From: Streptomyces sp. NBC_00536
GTDB lineage: Bacteria; Actinomycetota; Actinomycetes; Streptomycetales; Streptomycetaceae
Direction: 5' to 3'
DNA: 64,000 bases
Assembly (NCBI RefSeq): GCF_036346295.1
Contig: NZ_CP107819.1
Location: 2,480,001 to 2,544,000 of the forward strand
Part shown: positions 1 to 8,270 of the stretch, one piece after another
How the letters are laid out: each line of letters starts with the position of its first letter
Numbering within the stretch: position 1 is the stretch's first letter
The notes under the pieces: model-generated
Told to the model about the DNA's origin: nothing
Databases searched by the model: none
What the model saw: the letters and a program-made list of their open reading frames with translations, nothing else
Program-made: the position numbers and the translations under genes

Positions 1-126
1 CGGCTGGCCGAAGTCGTTGACGACCACGCTCGCGCCGAGGCGGGCGAGTTCGAGCGCTTCGGCGCGCCCGAGCCCACGCCCGGCGCCGGTGACGATCGCG
101 GAAAGTCCCTCTAGGGGGAGCGACAT
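1..126 (-). CDS. SDR family oxidoreductase, N-terminal fragment (runs off the window)
   Basis: Only the first 42 residues are in the window. They hold a Rossmann N-terminus with the classical SDR cofactor motif TGAGRGLG (residues 13-20), followed by an alpha-helix and the beta-2 segment ending VVVND, where an Asp suggests NAD(H) preference. The ATG lies 35 bp after the stop of the alcohol dehydrogenase gene on the same strand, so it is probably the third gene of a MaoC-ADH-SDR operon. In steroid and acyl-CoA degradation such SDRs act as 3-hydroxyacyl-CoA dehydrogenases (Hsd4B-like), which fits the neighbours, but the substrate cannot be read from this fragment. Confidence 0.85.
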   Translation of the reverse strand, partial: MSLPLEGLSAIVTGAGRGLGRAEALELARLGASVVVNDFGQP

Positions 127-161
127 GGTGCGAGTTCCTCTCGGAATCCGAATGGAGCCGG

Positions 162-1238
162 TCAGAGTTCGATGCAGGTGCGCAGGGCGACACCCGTCCG
201 CATCTGGTCGAGCGCGTCGTTGACCTCCGCCAGCCGCACCCGGTGGGTGATCAGGCCCGCCAGGTCCACCCGGCCGGCCCGCCAGAGGTTGATGGTCCGC
301 TCGTAGGAGCGCAGGACGTCCCCGCCGCCGTACATCGAGGGCAGGATCTTCTTCTCGTCGAAGAACAGCGAGAACATGTTGATCGAGTAGTTGTCGTCGA
401 GCGCGCCCGCACCGACGACCACGACCGAGCCGCCGCGCCGGGTCATCTCGTAGGCCGTCTGCGTGGTCTGGGACTTGCCGACCACCTCGAAGACGTAGTC
501 GAAGCCCTCACCGGCGGTGATCCGGTTCTTGGCGTCGCCGAAGGCCTCCGGCGCGACCGCCTCGGTCGCACCGAACCGCAGGGCCGCCTCGCGCCGGGAC
601 GCGACCGGGTCCACGGCGATGATCTGCGCCGCGCCCTGCACCTTGGCGCCCTGGATGACGGAGATGCCGACGCCGCCGCAGCCGATGACGGCGACCGAGG
701 AACCGGCCTCCACCTTGGCCGTGTTGATGGCCGCGCCGAGTCCGGTGGTCACGCCGCAGCCGATCAGGGCGGCGATGTCGAAGGGGACGTCGTCGGGGAT
801 CGGTACCGCGCAGCCCGCCGGGACCACCATCTCCTCGGCGAAGGTGCCGGTGCCGGCGAAGCCGAAGATGTCGCTGTCGCCGCGCCGGAAGTTGGGGGTG
901 GCGACGTTCCCGAACGCCTCCAGACAGAGATGGCCCTGGCCGCGCTTGCAGGACGGGCAGTGGCCGCAGGGCGGCAGCCAGCAGACCAGCACCCGGTCGC
1001 CGATCTTGTGGCTGGTGACCCCGTCACCGACGTCCACGACCTCGCCCGAACCCTCGTGACCGGGGATGAAGGGGGCGGGCTGCGGCAGCACCCCGCTCAT
1101 CGCGGAGAGGTCGGAGTGGCACAGGCCGGTGGCCTTGATGCGGATCTTCACCTTGCCGGGGCCGAAGCCCACGGCCTCCATGTCCTCGACGACTTCGAGC
1201 TTGTCCTGGCCTATCTGGCTCTGGAGTGCTGCGCGCAC
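162..1238 (-). CDS. Zn-dependent alcohol dehydrogenase (MDR superfamily)
   Basis: A 358-residue medium-chain dehydrogenase. Visible features are the catalytic zinc ligands in CHSD (near residue 38) and GHEGSGEV, the four-Cys structural zinc lobe CGHCPSCKRGQGHLC, and a nucleotide-binding GCGGVG motif. The start is taken as the GTG at 1238 because GAGGAG lies a few bases upstream; the reading frame is open far beyond it but the extra sequence has no domain. It sits between the MaoC hydratase and the SDR on the same strand. The likely role is oxidation of an alcohol or hydroxyacyl intermediate of sterol side-chain degradation; the specific substrate is inference. Confidence 0.9.
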   Translation of the reverse strand: MRAALQSQIGQDKLEVVEDMEAVGFGPGKVKIRIKATGLCHSDLSAMSGVLPQPAPFIPGHEGSGEVVDVGDGVTSHKIGDRVLVCWLPPCGHCPSCKRGQGHLCLEAFGNVATPNFRRGDSDIFGFAGTGTFAEEMVVPAGCAVPIPDDVPFDIAALIGCGVTTGLGAAINTAKVEAGSSVAVIGCGGVGISVIQGAKVQGAAQIIAVDPVASRREAALRFGATEAVAPEAFGDAKNRITAGEGFDYVFEVVGKSQTTQTAYEMTRRGGSVVVVGAGALDDNYSINMFSLFFDEKKILPSMYGGGDVLRSYERTINLWRAGRVDLAGLITHRVRLAEVNDALDQMRTGVALRTCIEL

Positions 1239-1285
1239 GGTGCGGCTCCTCTGCTCGTTCTGCTGGTTCTGTCGCTCGTACTTCG

Positions 1286-2140
1286 TTACGCGTGCTCGAC
1301 GACGGTGTCGGCGAGGACCGGCGCGTCGTCCCGTTCGGCGGCGGTCACGGACACCAGGACCCGCCCCGGCTCCTGCCACATCCGGATGCGCAGCGTCTCG
1401 CCCGGGAAGACGATCCCGGCGAAGCGCGTGCGGTAGGCGCGCACCCGGGTCACGTCCCCGCCCAGGACCGTGTCGACCACGGCCTTGAGGGTCATTCCGT
1501 ACGAGCACAGCCCGTGCAGGATCGGCCGGTCGAAGCCGGCCAGCTTGGCGAACTCGGGGTCGGCGTGCAGCGGGTTCCAGTCGCCGGAGAGGCGGTACAG
1601 CAGCGCCTGCTCCTCGCGGATCCGCCGCTCCTCGACCCGGTCGGGCGCGCGCTCGGGCGCCTCGCCGCGGACGGAGGGCCCTCGCTCGCCGCCGAAGCCG
1701 CCCTCGCCGCGGACGAAGAGCTGGGCGTCGCTGGTCCACAGCGGGCCGTCGGCGTCGGCGACCTCGGAGCGCAGCACGATGACGGCCGCCTTCCCCTTGT
1801 CGTAGACGGCGGCGACCTTGGAGGTGGAGGTGGCCCGCCCCTTCACGGGGATCGGCCGGTGCAGCTCGATGGAGTGGCCGCCGTGCAGTACGGCGGCCAG
1901 GTCGACCTGGATCCCGGGCGCGGCAAGGCCTCCGAGCATGGCCATGCCCGCGCCCGCGACGGTGGCGAAGCTGGGCAGGACGTGCAGCTTGGATTCCAGG
2001 GTGTAGCGCAGCTCGTCGGGGTCGGTGGCCGGGAGGCCGGCGCCGAGGCCGAGGTGGTAGAGCTGGATGTCCTTGTGGTCCCAGCCGATCTCCCCCACGC
2101 GGGGGTCGGCGGCGAGGGCCTTGGCGGCATCGATCGGCAT
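1286..2140 (-). CDS. MaoC-like (R)-specific enoyl-CoA hydratase, steroid side-chain type
   Basis: A 284-residue protein with the double hot-dog layout of the MaoC/Hsd4B hydratases. The C-terminal hot dog has the hydratase-2 signature YRLSGDWNPLHADPEFAK and the following FDRPILHG, with the catalytic Asp and His. The N-terminus MPIDAAKAL and the QLYHLGLGAG segment recall mycobacterial Rv3538. The ATG at 2140 is preferred because it begins the conserved domain and has a purine-rich GGAG upstream. It is the first gene of the minus-strand operon with ADH and SDR, and two overlapping KstR-like operators lie about 100 bp upstream. It probably hydrates the enoyl-CoA formed by the acyl-CoA dehydrogenase during sterol side-chain beta-oxidation. 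Confidence 0.9.
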   Translation of the reverse strand: MPIDAAKALAADPRVGEIGWDHKDIQLYHLGLGAGLPATDPDELRYTLESKLHVLPSFATVAGAGMAMLGGLAAPGIQVDLAAVLHGGHSIELHRPIPVKGRATSTSKVAAVYDKGKAAVIVLRSEVADADGPLWTSDAQLFVRGEGGFGGERGPSVRGEAPERAPDRVEERRIREEQALLYRLSGDWNPLHADPEFAKLAGFDRPILHGLCSYGMTLKAVVDTVLGGDVTRVRAYRTRFAGIVFPGETLRIRMWQEPGRVLVSVTAAERDDAPVLADTVVEHA

Positions 2141-2236
2141 TGAGGATGCTGCTCCTTGTTCGTAGTCCACGAAGTGGAAGACCTCGGTGCGACCGTCCGC
2201 ACCGTCGGCCACACCGAGGTCGTATGCGGGTCGACC

Positions 2237-2262
2237 CAGAACCCGTTCTAGAACGCGTTCTA
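2237..2262. promoter_or_regulatory. Two overlapping KstR-type operators
   Basis: CAGAACCCGTTCTA (2237-2250) and TAGAACGCGTTCTA (2249-2262) overlap by two bases. The second is a perfect match to the published mycobacterial KstR consensus TNNAACNNGTTNNA; the first differs only in the outer base. They lie upstream of the MaoC-ADH-SDR operon and about 130 bp upstream of the divergent receiver-like gene. Regulation by the KstR homologue at 27055 is inferred. Confidence 0.7.
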
Positions 2263-2390
2263 GGAACCGATGAAGGAATGTATAACGCACGCCCGAGCAC
2301 TTGGGAAGGCTCCTGACCAAGCGTCAGTTTCCATGCTGTCCGGGTGTGTTCTACGCCGCCACGCGCATCCGGCGGCCCTACTCTGACCCG

Positions 2391-2753
2391 GTGAACGAAA
2401 TGCCCCGGGAGCACCGGACCGCCAAGTCCCTGCGGGTCCTGCTGGTCCCGCCGGACCCGGCCCTGGCCCTGCGGCTCGGCCTCCAGCCGGACATCGAGGT
2501 GGTGGCCGGGGCCACGGCCCGCCCGGCGGTGGCCCTGGTCCAGACCCCGGACGCGGTGGCCGCCGTCCACGAGGACGACCCGGAGTGCGCGGTCCTGGTC
2601 GTGACGGGCTCGGCCCACCCCGGCCTCCTGGACACCACCCTCGCCGCGGGCGCGGCAGGCCTGATCCTCCGCGACGTCCCGATCGAAGACCTGGCCGACT
2701 CCATCCGCCGAGCCTCCATGGGCGAAACGGTCATCGACCCATCCCTTGTTTAA
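2391..2753 (+). CDS. Stand-alone response-regulator receiver-like protein
   Basis: About 120 residues that read like the receiver half of a NarL/LuxR-type regulator: a beta-strand LRVLLVPPD, an alternating beta/alpha pattern, AVLVVTGSAHPGLLDTTLAAGAAGLILRD near the usual alpha4-beta5 region, and a tail IEDLADSIRRASMGETVIDP like the end of receiver domains. There is no DNA-binding helix-turn-helix afterwards; the gene stops where a linker would begin. The acidic phosphorylation pocket is not convincing, so it may be a non-phosphorylated adaptor. GTG at 2391 (or ATG at 2400) is chosen because earlier in-frame codons precede the domain without similarity. It is divergent from the MaoC operon. Its stop codon touches a dispersed repeat. 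Confidence 0.7.
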   Translation: MNEMPREHRTAKSLRVLLVPPDPALALRLGLQPDIEVVAGATARPAVALVQTPDAVAAVHEDDPECAVLVVTGSAHPGLLDTTLAAGAAGLILRDVPIEDLADSIRRASMGETVIDPSLV

Positions 2754-2788
2754 GCCCCGCCGGCGTTTGAGGCGCCCCCGGAGGGCCC
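2753..2788. repeat. Dispersed GC-rich repeat (core GCCGGCGTTTGAGG) between convergent genes
   Basis: This 36-bp stretch carries the core GCCGGCGTTTGAGGCGC followed by a CCCGGAGGG arm. It fills almost exactly the gap between the stop codons of the receiver-like gene and the thiolase. The same core recurs at 19.2, 19.35, 34.08-34.36, 36.35-36.65 and 42.18 kb. Its position between convergent stops suggests a terminator-like or REP-like role, which is inference. Confidence 0.75.
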
Positions 2789-2789
2789 A

Positions 2790-3977
2790 CTACCTGCGCA
2801 GCAGCGTCACCACAGCGGCCCCACCCAGCCCAATGTTGTGCGCCAGCCCGACGCTCGCCCCCGGCACCTGCCGAGCCCCGGCCTCCCCCCTCAACTGCCA
2901 CACCAACTCCGCCGCTTGCGCCAGCCCAGTCGCCCCCAGCGGATGCCCCTTCGAGATCAGCCCCCCGGACGGGTTGACCACCCACCGCCCCCCATAGGTC
3001 GTAGCCCCGCTCTCCACCAGCTTCCCCGAAGCCCCGTCCTCGCACATCCCGAGCGCCTCATACGTCAGCAGCTCATTCACCGAGAAGCAGTCGTGCAGCT
3101 CGATGACGTCCACGTCCTCGATGCCGAGCCCGGAGCGCTCGTACACCTGCCGCGCCGCGGCCGCCGTCATCGGCTTGCCGACCACGTCGATGCACGACCC
3201 CGACGCGAAGGACTCCCCCGTGTCCGTGGTCATCGACTGCGCCACGATCTCGACGGCCTTCTCCCCCAGCCCGTGCGCCTCCACGAACCGCTCGGAGACG
3301 ACCAGCGCGGCCGCCGCCCCGTCCGAGGTGGGCGAGCACTGGAGCTTGGTCAGCGGCCGGTGGATGGTCTTCGCGGCGAGGATCTCCTCCACCGTGTAGA
3401 CGTCCTGGAACTGCGCGTTCGGGTTGTTCGCCGAGTGCCGGTGATTCTTCGCGCCCACCGCCGCGAGCTGCGCCTCGGTGGTCCCGTACCGCTCCATGTG
3501 CTCGCGCGCCGCGTTCCCGAAGATCTGCGCGGTCGGCGGGGTCATCTCGAAGCCGTGCCCGGCGGCCATGACCCCGTAGTGCCGGGCCACCGGCGAGGTG
3601 CTGAAGTCGCCACCGTCCGCCCCGCCCCCCAGCGCCCCCCGCTTCATCTTCTCGAAGCCGAGCGCGAGCACGCAGTCGTTGAGGCCGCCCTCGACGAACT
3701 GCCGGGCCATCATCAGCGCGGTCGAGCCGGTCGCGCAGTTGTTGTTCACGTTGTAGACGGGGACCCCGCTCAGGCCCAGTTCGTACGCGGCCCGCTGGCC
3801 GGCGGTGGAGGCCTGGAAGCAGTACCCCACCGGGACCTGCTCGACCAGCCCGTAGTCCACGCCCGCGTCGGCGAGCGCCGCGCTCCCGGCTTCCTTGACC
3901 ATGTCCCAGTACTGCCAGTCCCGCGACTCCGGCTTCTCGAACTTCGTCATGCCGACGCCCACGATGTACGACTTCAT
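2790..3977 (-). CDS. Lipid-transfer-type thiolase (SCP-x/Ltp family), probable sterol side-chain enzyme
   Basis: A 395-residue thiolase-fold protein of the SCP-x thiolase/lipid transfer group. The nucleophile-region motif [12 protein letters not shown] places Cys81 at the active position, and the conserved HDCFSVNE and GHPLGATG histidine motifs are present, so all catalytic elements look intact. The start ATG ([13 protein letters not shown]) matches the typical family N-terminus. It follows the fused acyl-CoA dehydrogenase by 40 bp on the same strand, so they are probably co-transcribed. In Actinobacteria Ltp2-4-type proteins act as aldolases or thiolases on steroid side-chain CoA esters; which reaction this one catalyses is not decided by sequence. 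Confidence 0.88.
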   Translation of the reverse strand: MKSYIVGVGMTKFEKPESRDWQYWDMVKEAGSAALADAGVDYGLVEQVPVGYCFQASTAGQRAAYELGLSGVPVYNVNNNCATGSTALMMARQFVEGGLNDCVLALGFEKMKRGALGGGADGGDFSTSPVARHYGVMAAGHGFEMTPPTAQIFGNAAREHMERYGTTEAQLAAVGAKNHRHSANNPNAQFQDVYTVEEILAAKTIHRPLTKLQCSPTSDGAAAALVVSERFVEAHGLGEKAVEIVAQSMTTDTGESFASGSCIDVVGKPMTAAAARQVYERSGLGIEDVDVIELHDCFSVNELLTYEALGMCEDGASGKLVESGATTYGGRWVVNPSGGLISKGHPLGATGLAQAAELVWQLRGEAGARQVPGASVGLAHNIGLGGAAVVTLLRR

Positions 3978-4017
3978 TCGCTGACTCCTAGTCCCTTGAA
4001 TCGGTGGTCAGTCCTGG

Positions 4018-6150
4018 TCAGTCCCTGGGAAGGCCGAGAATCCGCTCGGCGACGACATTGAGCTGCACCTGCGTGGTGCCCCCGGCGATGGTCAGGCAGC
4101 GCGACATGAGCATCCCGTGCACCGCCCGCGCCCCCACCCCCTCGCGCACCGCGCCCGCCGGGCCGAGCAGTTCGAGCGTCAGCTCGGCGGTCCGCTGCTG
4201 GTGCGGGGTCTGGACGAGTTTGCGTACGGAGGCACCCGCGCCCGGCTCCAGCCCGGACACCTGCTGGAGGGTGGTGCGCAGCCCGATGCAGGCCAGGGCG
4301 TGCGCCTCGGCGGCGAGCGCGCCGATCCGCGCCCTGCCCGCGCCGTCGAGGTCGACGGAGCGGGCGATGAGCGCTTCGAGGCCGGTGTCGAAGGTCATCT
4401 GGTCGGCCATGTGGACGCGTTCGTTGCCGAGGGTGTTGCGGGCGACCTTCCAGCCGCCGTCGGCCGCGCCGACCAGCGCGTCGGCGGGGAGTTCGACGTC
4501 GTCGAAGTACACCTCGTTGAAGAGGGCCTCGCCGGTGATCTCCTTGAGGGGGCGTACGTCGATCCCGCGCGCCTGCTTCATGTCGACGATGAAGTAGCCG
4601 AGCCCCTTGTGCTTGGGCGCGTCCGGGTCGGTGCGGGCGAGCAGGATCCCGAAGTCGGCGCTGTGCGCGGAACTCGTCCACACCTTCTGTCCGTTGACCC
4701 TCCAGGTGCCGTCCTCGCCCCGCTCCGCCCGGGTCCGCAGCGAGGCGAGGTCGGAGCCCGCGCCCGGCTCCGAGAAGAGCTGGCACCAGGTCATGTCCCC
4801 GCGCAGGGTGGGCAGCAGATACCGCTCCCGCTGCTCGGGGGTCCCGTAGGCGAGCAGCGAGGGCACGACCCAGGTGGCGATGCCGAGGTCGGCGAGCTTG
4901 ATCCCGGCCTCCTTCAGCTCCTGCTGGACGACGAGCTGCTCGACGGGGCCCGCGCCGAGGCCGTAGGGCGGGGGCAGGTAGGGGGCGGCGTAGCCGGTGG
5001 GGGCCAGGACCCGGCGGGCGGCGGCGGGGTCGAGGCCGCGCGCGTCCGCGAGGGCGGTACGGGCCCGCGCGCGGTGCCGCTCGGCCGCGGCCGGGAGTTC
5101 CAGGCGCAGTTCGCGCCGGGCGCCGTCGGCCGCGAGCCGCACGGCCCGCACCCGGTGGCCGTCGCCGGAGCCGAGGAGCTGGCGCGCGACCAGGGCGCGG
5201 CGCAGGTAGATGTGGGCGTCGTGCTCCCAGGTGAAGCCGATCCCGCCGAGCACCTGGATGCAGTCCTTGGCGCAGCTGTAGGCGGCGTCCAGGGCCGTCC
5301 CGGCGGCGAGGGCCGCGGCGAGGGACCGTACGTCGGGGTCCTCGTCCATCGCCTGGGCCGCGTCCCAGGCCAGCGCGCGGGCCTGCTCCAGCCGCACCAG
5401 CATGTCGGCGCACAGGTGCTTGATCCCCTGGAACTGCCCGATGGGCCGCCCGAACTGCTCGCGCACCTTGGCGTATTCGGCGGCGGTGTGCAGCGCCCAG
5501 GCGGCGGTGCCGCAGGCGTCGGCGGCGAAGAGCGCGCAGGCCGCGTCCCGCACGAGGGCCGCCTCCAGCGGCAGCAGCCGCCCGGGCGGTACGGAGACCC
5601 CGCGCGCCCGCACCTCGGCGGTCGGCCGGGTCGGGTCGGCGCTCTCGTGGGTGCGGATGTCGAGGGCGGCGGCGTCCACCGCGAACCACAGGGTGCCGTG
5701 CGCGGCCTCGGCGGCCAGCACGACCAGATCGGCCTCACCCGCGCCGAGCACCGGGGGCGCGGTCCCGTCGAGCAGGTGCCCGCCGCCCTCGACGGCCACG
5801 GCGGTCAGGGTCCCGGGCCCCAGCGCGACGGCCCCGACCCGCCCGTCCAGCGGCTCGGCCCCGGCCCGCTGGAGGAGTACGGACGCCAGCGCGCTCGGCA
5901 GGAACGGCCCGGGCAGCGCCCCCCGGGCGGCCTCCTCGACCACGACGGCGAGGTCGAGGAGGGTGCCGCCCTCCAGGTGCGGCTCCAGCAGCCCGGATGC
6001 GACGAGCGCGTCCCAGTGGGCGGGGCGCGCTCCGGTCTGCGGTGCGGTGTCGAGCAGCTTGCGCACTTCCTCGGGCGGCACGGCGCGCGCCACCCAGCCG
6101 CGCATCGCGTCGGCCAACTCCCGCTGTTCCTGTGTGATTCCGATGCCCAT
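4018..6150 (-). CDS. Acyl-CoA dehydrogenase, two ACAD units fused in one chain
   Basis: At 710 residues it is nearly twice the usual ACAD length (about 380). The N-terminal ~330 residues form one degenerate ACAD unit, ending at YSCAKDCIQVLGGIGFTWEH. After an Ala/Arg-rich linker a second, better conserved unit follows, with TWCQLFSEPGAGSDLASL, WTSSAHSADFGILLARTDP and the C-terminal IAGGTTQVQLN. In mycobacteria, steroid acyl-CoA dehydrogenases are alpha2beta2 heterotetramers of two adjacent FadE genes (for example FadE26/FadE27), and a fusion would fix the pairing. It starts at ATG 6150, close to a KstR-like operator, and leads an operon with the thiolase. Confidence 0.9.
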   Translation of the reverse strand: MGIGITQEQRELADAMRGWVARAVPPEEVRKLLDTAPQTGARPAHWDALVASGLLEPHLEGGTLLDLAVVVEEAARGALPGPFLPSALASVLLQRAGAEPLDGRVGAVALGPGTLTAVAVEGGGHLLDGTAPPVLGAGEADLVVLAAEAAHGTLWFAVDAAALDIRTHESADPTRPTAEVRARGVSVPPGRLLPLEAALVRDAACALFAADACGTAAWALHTAAEYAKVREQFGRPIGQFQGIKHLCADMLVRLEQARALAWDAAQAMDEDPDVRSLAAALAAGTALDAAYSCAKDCIQVLGGIGFTWEHDAHIYLRRALVARQLLGSGDGHRVRAVRLAADGARRELRLELPAAAERHRARARTALADARGLDPAAARRVLAPTGYAAPYLPPPYGLGAGPVEQLVVQQELKEAGIKLADLGIATWVVPSLLAYGTPEQRERYLLPTLRGDMTWCQLFSEPGAGSDLASLRTRAERGEDGTWRVNGQKVWTSSAHSADFGILLARTDPDAPKHKGLGYFIVDMKQARGIDVRPLKEITGEALFNEVYFDDVELPADALVGAADGGWKVARNTLGNERVHMADQMTFDTGLEALIARSVDLDGAGRARIGALAAEAHALACIGLRTTLQQVSGLEPGAGASVRKLVQTPHQQRTAELTLELLGPAGAVREGVGARAVHGMLMSRCLTIAGGTTQVQLNVVAERILGLPRD

Positions 6151-6161
6151 GCGCGGCAGAG

Positions 6162-6209
6162 TAGAACACGTTCCATTCTGACGGAAGGTCAGAAATGAAA
6201 CGTGTTCTC
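6162..6209. promoter_or_regulatory. KstR-like operators flanking a second inverted repeat
   Basis: TAGAACACGTTCCA (6162-6175) matches the KstR consensus TNNAACNNGTTNNA. TGAAACGTGTTCTC (6196-6209) matches except for the last base. Between them TTCTGAC and GTCAGAA form an inverted repeat with a 5-bp spacer (6176-6194). The cluster starts 12 bp upstream of the fused acyl-CoA dehydrogenase start and probably overlaps its promoter. Confidence 0.65.
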
Positions 6210-6234
6210 ACCTTGTCGTTCAACCGGCCCGGGT

Positions 6235-6615
6235 TCAGGCGGTGCCGAGCGGGTTGAGGACGGTGAAGCGCCAGCCGCCGTCGGTGTCTTGGCGGGCGAT
6301 GTTCGCGGTGGTGCCGGTCGGAGCGATCCGTTCGCCGCCGGGGCCGTCGATCTCCAGGGTCCAGTCGGTGACCAGGAGGGCGGTTCCTGCGCCGATGAGC
6401 GTGTGCCGCTTGACGTTTGTCAGCCTGCCGCGGGCTGCGACGGTTCCGCCGATCTCCGCACGCAGCGCCTCGGCGCCGGTGATGTGCTCGCCGGCCACCG
6501 TGCGCATGCCCGCGCCCGGGGCGAACAGGGCCAGCACGCCGTCGACATCGCCGGCGTTCAGCGCGTCCTGGAAGAGGATCGGCAGGTTCGCGGGGTCGGT
6601 GATGACAGGGGACAT
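6235..6615 (-). CDS. SnoaL-like/NTF2-fold protein
   Basis: A 126-residue cone-fold protein. The N-terminal helix LPILFQDALNAGDVDGVLALFAPGA, the strand pair around HTLIGAGTALLVTDWTL and the terminal WRFTVLNPLG are typical of SnoaL-like/NTF2 families (isomerases, small hydrolases or ligand binders). ATG 6615 has a purine-rich stretch just upstream. It is divergent from the AraC-type regulator across a 135-bp gap, a common arrangement in which the regulator controls the small enzyme. The substrate is unknown. Confidence 0.8.
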   Translation of the reverse strand: MSPVITDPANLPILFQDALNAGDVDGVLALFAPGAGMRTVAGEHITGAEALRAEIGGTVAARGRLTNVKRHTLIGAGTALLVTDWTLEIDGPGGERIAPTGTTANIARQDTDGGWRFTVLNPLGTA

Positions 6616-6750
6616 GATGAAAGGTCCTTAACTTCACGAAGGGGTGGTGGTGACGGCTTTCGGTGCAGCGCCGGGTGTGGCGCCCGCCGTTCGGCCGTGA
6701 CACCACAGTGCCTCCGCGACGGTCCCAAGGGCGAGGTAAGGTGCGGACCC

Positions 6751-7725
6751 GTGATGGTCGAAAGTGGACAGCGTGATGTCATCGACATCGCCTACGACAA
6801 TCCTGACCGGTTGCACACCGGTGTCGAGGTGCTGACTTTCGATGCGCTGAAGGCGCGCTTGAAGCGTTCAGTCGTCCGTCGGCCGAGCCGTCTCGACTTT
6901 CACCAGATCATGCTCGTACGCGGCGGCGAGGGCACTGCGATGGTCGATTTCGCCGCACACCCCTGTGTCCGTGGCACGCTGCTGCACCTGCGGCCCGGAC
7001 AGGTGCAGCGCCTGCCTTCCGGCGCGGACGGCCACCCCGCGGACCTCGACGCCGTTCTGCTGCTGTTCACTGCCGACTTCCAGCCGTCTGTGCCCGCGAC
7101 ACGCGAGGTGATCGACGGATTCGGCCCCGTCGCATGGCGCCTACAGCCCGACGAGTTCGACGCCTTCGACCACGCCGTGACGGAGATGGACGCGGAATAC
7201 AGGACGCTGCGAGAGGAGCGGCCCCCCGGCACGACAGCGCCCGCCGATACACACGTCGAACTCACCGGAGCGTTGCTTCGCCAACTCCTCGGTGCGCTGC
7301 TCATCCGCACGGCGCGCCTCCCGGACCCGGCCGGACGCCCCGTCCCCGCTACGCCCGGCGCCGAGGTCTACCTCGCCTTCCGACGGGAGCTGGAACGCTC
7401 CTTCGCCACCACGCGCTCCATCGAGGACTACGCCGCGCGGCTGGGTTACGCCCCCCGAACTCTGACGCGCGCGTGCCTGGCGGCCACCGGCCGCAGCGCC
7501 AAGCAGCTCGCCAACGCCCGCGTCACCCTGCAAGCGCAGAGGCTGCTCGCCCACACCGACCTGCCCATGGCCGCGATCGGCCAAGCGCTGGGCTTCACCG
7601 AGGCCACCAACTTCGGCAAGTTCTTCACCCGCGTGACCGGCCACACCCCGGGCGCCTTCCGCCGTGCTCAGCACGCCGGTTACGCCCCGAGCGCGTCCAG
7701 TCCGTCCACGATGCCCTGCAGGTAG
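6751..7725 (+). CDS. AraC family transcriptional regulator
   Basis: About 324 residues. The N-terminal half is a cupin-like ligand domain (FHQIMLVRGGEGTAMVDF...GTLLHLRPGQVQRL). The C-terminal half has the two AraC helix-turn-helix units: SIEDYAARLGYAPRTLTRAC and the second motif IGQALGFTEATNFGKFFTR followed by TPGAFRR. Start is GTG 6751 or ATG 6754; no strong ribosome site separates them. It is divergent from the SnoaL-like gene, its probable target. The last 46 bp overlap the 3' end of the convergent SMI1/KNR4 gene. Confidence 0.88.
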   Translation: MMVESGQRDVIDIAYDNPDRLHTGVEVLTFDALKARLKRSVVRRPSRLDFHQIMLVRGGEGTAMVDFAAHPCVRGTLLHLRPGQVQRLPSGADGHPADLDAVLLLFTADFQPSVPATREVIDGFGPVAWRLQPDEFDAFDHAVTEMDAEYRTLREERPPGTTAPADTHVELTGALLRQLLGALLIRTARLPDPAGRPVPATPGAEVYLAFRRELERSFATTRSIEDYAARLGYAPRTLTRACLAATGRSAKQLANARVTLQAQRLLAHTDLPMAAIGQALGFTEATNFGKFFTRVTGHTPGAFRRAQHAGYAPSASSPSTMPCR

Positions 7726-8219
7726 GCCCGCCAGGATGGCGCGGCCACCTCCGGAGGCGGCCCTGCGCAGTCCACGTCGATCACCTGCCCCACCGTCCCG
7801 CCGACCAGCGGCGACATGTCCACGGCCCAGTACTCGCTGTCGCCGTTGTCGATGAGCGGGATCCATCCCCGGTACCAGGAATTGCCCTGACGCACGGGGT
7901 GGCCGTTGCGCTTGTGCCACTCACAGCCGCAGTCCTCGGGGCCATCGTGCTCGCACGAGGTGTCGATGCTTCCCATCAACCCCTCGTACAGGCCGCCGAT
8001 TTCTTCCAACGTCAGCAGTTCGCCTACGTACCATTCCTGCCCGGCGACGCGCGGCATGGGGCCGCCGTTGTGCAGCAGGTACGAGGCACGCAGATCCTCT
8101 GAGAACCGCACTCCCATCCGCTCCTCCGCCGCTCGGATCTCGCCCTCGGCCGCGCCGGGCGCAAGCCCTTCCGGCACCCGAGGCGCGAGCCGCACCCACA
8201 CATCCTCCATCGAATTCAT
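7680..8219 (-). CDS. SMI1/KNR4 (SUKH) family protein
   Basis: A 179-residue acidic protein with the SUKH pattern: EIRAAEERMGVRFSEDLRASYLLHNGG at the N-terminus, a central GDSEYWAVDM strand and a C-terminal SWRAYLQGIVDGL helix. SUKH proteins are frequent immunity proteins of polymorphic toxins but also occur alone; no toxin gene is adjacent. Several Cys/His residues (CEHDGPEDCGCEWH) in the middle could bind metal. It overlaps the AraC gene tail-to-tail. Confidence 0.8.
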   Translation of the reverse strand: MNSMEDVWVRLAPRVPEGLAPGAAEGEIRAAEERMGVRFSEDLRASYLLHNGGPMPRVAGQEWYVGELLTLEEIGGLYEGLMGSIDTSCEHDGPEDCGCEWHKRNGHPVRQGNSWYRGWIPLIDNGDSEYWAVDMSPLVGGTVGQVIDVDCAGPPPEVAAPSWRAYLQGIVDGLDALGA

Positions 8220-8270
8220 GCGCGAGAGGGTATGGCACCGCCCCGCCGCCTTCGCACTCTCACCACGTGT

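Noticed and set aside
162-2618. A continuous 818-codon minus-strand frame covering the ADH and MaoC region
   Set aside because: Only its last ~358 codons (the ADH) have domain content; the upstream part is Arg/Pro-rich out-of-frame translation of the MaoC gene, which is clearly coded in another frame.
7680-8219. SMI1/KNR4 protein as part of a toxin-immunity locus
   Set aside because: No polymorphic toxin or secretion-linked gene is adjacent; the neighbours are an AraC regulator and a kinase.
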